This document shows, piece by piece, positions 5,153 to 5,437 of a stretch of 5,437 bases of DNA. The translations under genes and the position numbers were made by a program. The stretch is taken from NCBI GenBank assembly GCA_016931665.1, contig JAFGEH010000117.1, positions 1-5,437 of the forward strand. The letters are read 5' to 3'. The notes beneath the pieces are model-generated. The model made no database searches and was not told the DNA's origin. It worked only from the letters and a program-made list of their open reading frames with translations. Source of the DNA: Candidatus Cloacimonadota bacterium. Lineage in GTDB: Bacteria > Cloacimonadota > Cloacimonadia > Cloacimonadales > TCS61. Every line of letters starts with the position of its first letter. Positions within the stretch are counted from its first letter, which is position 1.

Positions 5153-5437
5153 TTCTCGATCCTGAGAATCATGGATTTTCTCAGAATAGGATTTTTTATT
5201 AGCACTATAAAAATCAAGGACCTGAGAGAAACCGGTTTCGATAAAGCAGGCTAGAAGCCTGTTACCAAAATCGAGAACCTGACTCAGGATTTTTCTTTCT
5301 TCCTGACTGAAATCAGAAAGGATATAATCAGACAGCTCATTTCCGTCTGGTTCATTCACTCCCAGCCGGAGTCGTTTGAAATCTTCTGACCCCAGAGCCT
5401 GAGCGATTGATTTTAAGCCATTATGGCCGCCACTGCT
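5138..5437 (-). CDS. pth: Peptidyl-tRNA hydrolase, C-terminal half (5' end outside window)
   Basis: Cleaves the ester bond between peptide and tRNA in peptidyl-tRNAs that drop off ribosomes, recycling the tRNA. The last 99 residues are present and the frame is open to the right edge. The fragment begins SSGGHNGLKSI, the highly conserved GGHNG segment whose His-Asn lie in the substrate-binding and active region. It is followed by FKRLRLGVNEPDG (the R(L/V)G(V/I)...P-type segment) and SDYILSDFSQEE (the (Y/F)VL..F...E-type segment), then helices. The catalytic His and the N-terminal NPG region lie outside the window. The hydrophilic tail (SANKKSYSEKIHDSQDRERVPV) is a little longer than in many homologues. 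The hexapeptide SQVLDF occurs twice, 19-20 residues apart. The stop TAA is at 5138-5140, inside a hairpin loop, with about 30 bases to rpsF. A position before rpsF fits a translation-related operon. Confidence 0.93.
   Translation of the reverse strand, partial: SSGGHNGLKSIAQALGSEDFKRLRLGVNEPDGNELSDYILSDFSQEERKILSQVLDFGNRLLACFIETGFSQVLDFYSANKKSYSEKIHDSQDRERVPV
5159..5187 (-). other. Hairpin in the 3' end of pth
   Basis: In the transcript the arms 5187-5178 and 5168-5159 form a 10-bp stem (nine Watson-Crick pairs and one G-U) around a 9-base loop, upstream of the hairpin at the pth stop. It lies in coding sequence for the hydrophilic Pth tail, so the structure may be selected or accidental. 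With its neighbour it would make a two-hairpin region just before rpsF. Confidence 0.4.

Noticed and set aside
1..5437. Possible novel defence, mobile or secretion system
   Set aside because: All ten genes run the same way with tiny gaps, and eight belong to known families, most of them housekeeping. There are no transposase, nuclease, toxin, integrase, direct-repeat or array signals.

Overview
The window is one uninterrupted, tightly packed minus-strand gene cluster of ten genes. In transcription order (right to left) they are: the 3' end of pth (peptidyl-tRNA hydrolase), rpsF (S6), ssb, rpsR (S18), a DUF2232/YybS-type membrane protein, rplI (L9), an unrecognised six-helix membrane protein, a short DUF721/DciA-like protein, rpe (ribulose-phosphate 3-epimerase) and the first 388 codons of ffh (SRP54). 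Both edges cut genes: pth lacks its N-terminal half, and ffh lacks the end of its RNA-binding M domain. I see no credible plus-strand gene, mobile element, CRISPR array, tRNA or rRNA. No non-coding gap exceeds about 35 bases.

The organism is a bacterium. The rpsF-ssb-rpsR order, the bacterial Ffh, the zinc-type S18 and the SSB ending in DDIPF all say so. G+C looks to be in the low-to-mid 40s percent by eye. Sequence style and gene order would fit an uncultured lineage of the FCB group, such as Cloacimonadota, but that placement is a weak inference.

Right third (about 4012-5437): translation and replication. Pth recycles peptidyl-tRNAs, S6 and S18 pair on the 30S platform, and SSB is co-produced with them. 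The end of pth and the 30-base leader of rpsF can fold into two consecutive hairpins in the transcript. This is the place where an S6:S18 autoregulatory element would be expected.

Middle (about 2140-4008): a polytopic DUF2232 protein overlaps the start of rplI by 20 bases, so the L9 ribosome binding site lies inside the membrane-protein gene. A second membrane protein, of unknown family, follows.

Left part (1-2121): a probable replicative-helicase loader (DciA family) with an unusual address, then rpe and ffh. Most junctions have good Shine-Dalgarno sequences. Three do not (rpsR to DUF2232, membrane protein to dciA, rpe to ffh). At the first two of these the downstream gene is also in the same frame as the upstream stop codon, which suggests translational coupling. 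The window is mainly conserved housekeeping content. The least explained parts are the DciA-like gene, the 184-residue membrane protein, the long S18 N-terminal tail and the structured rpsF leader.
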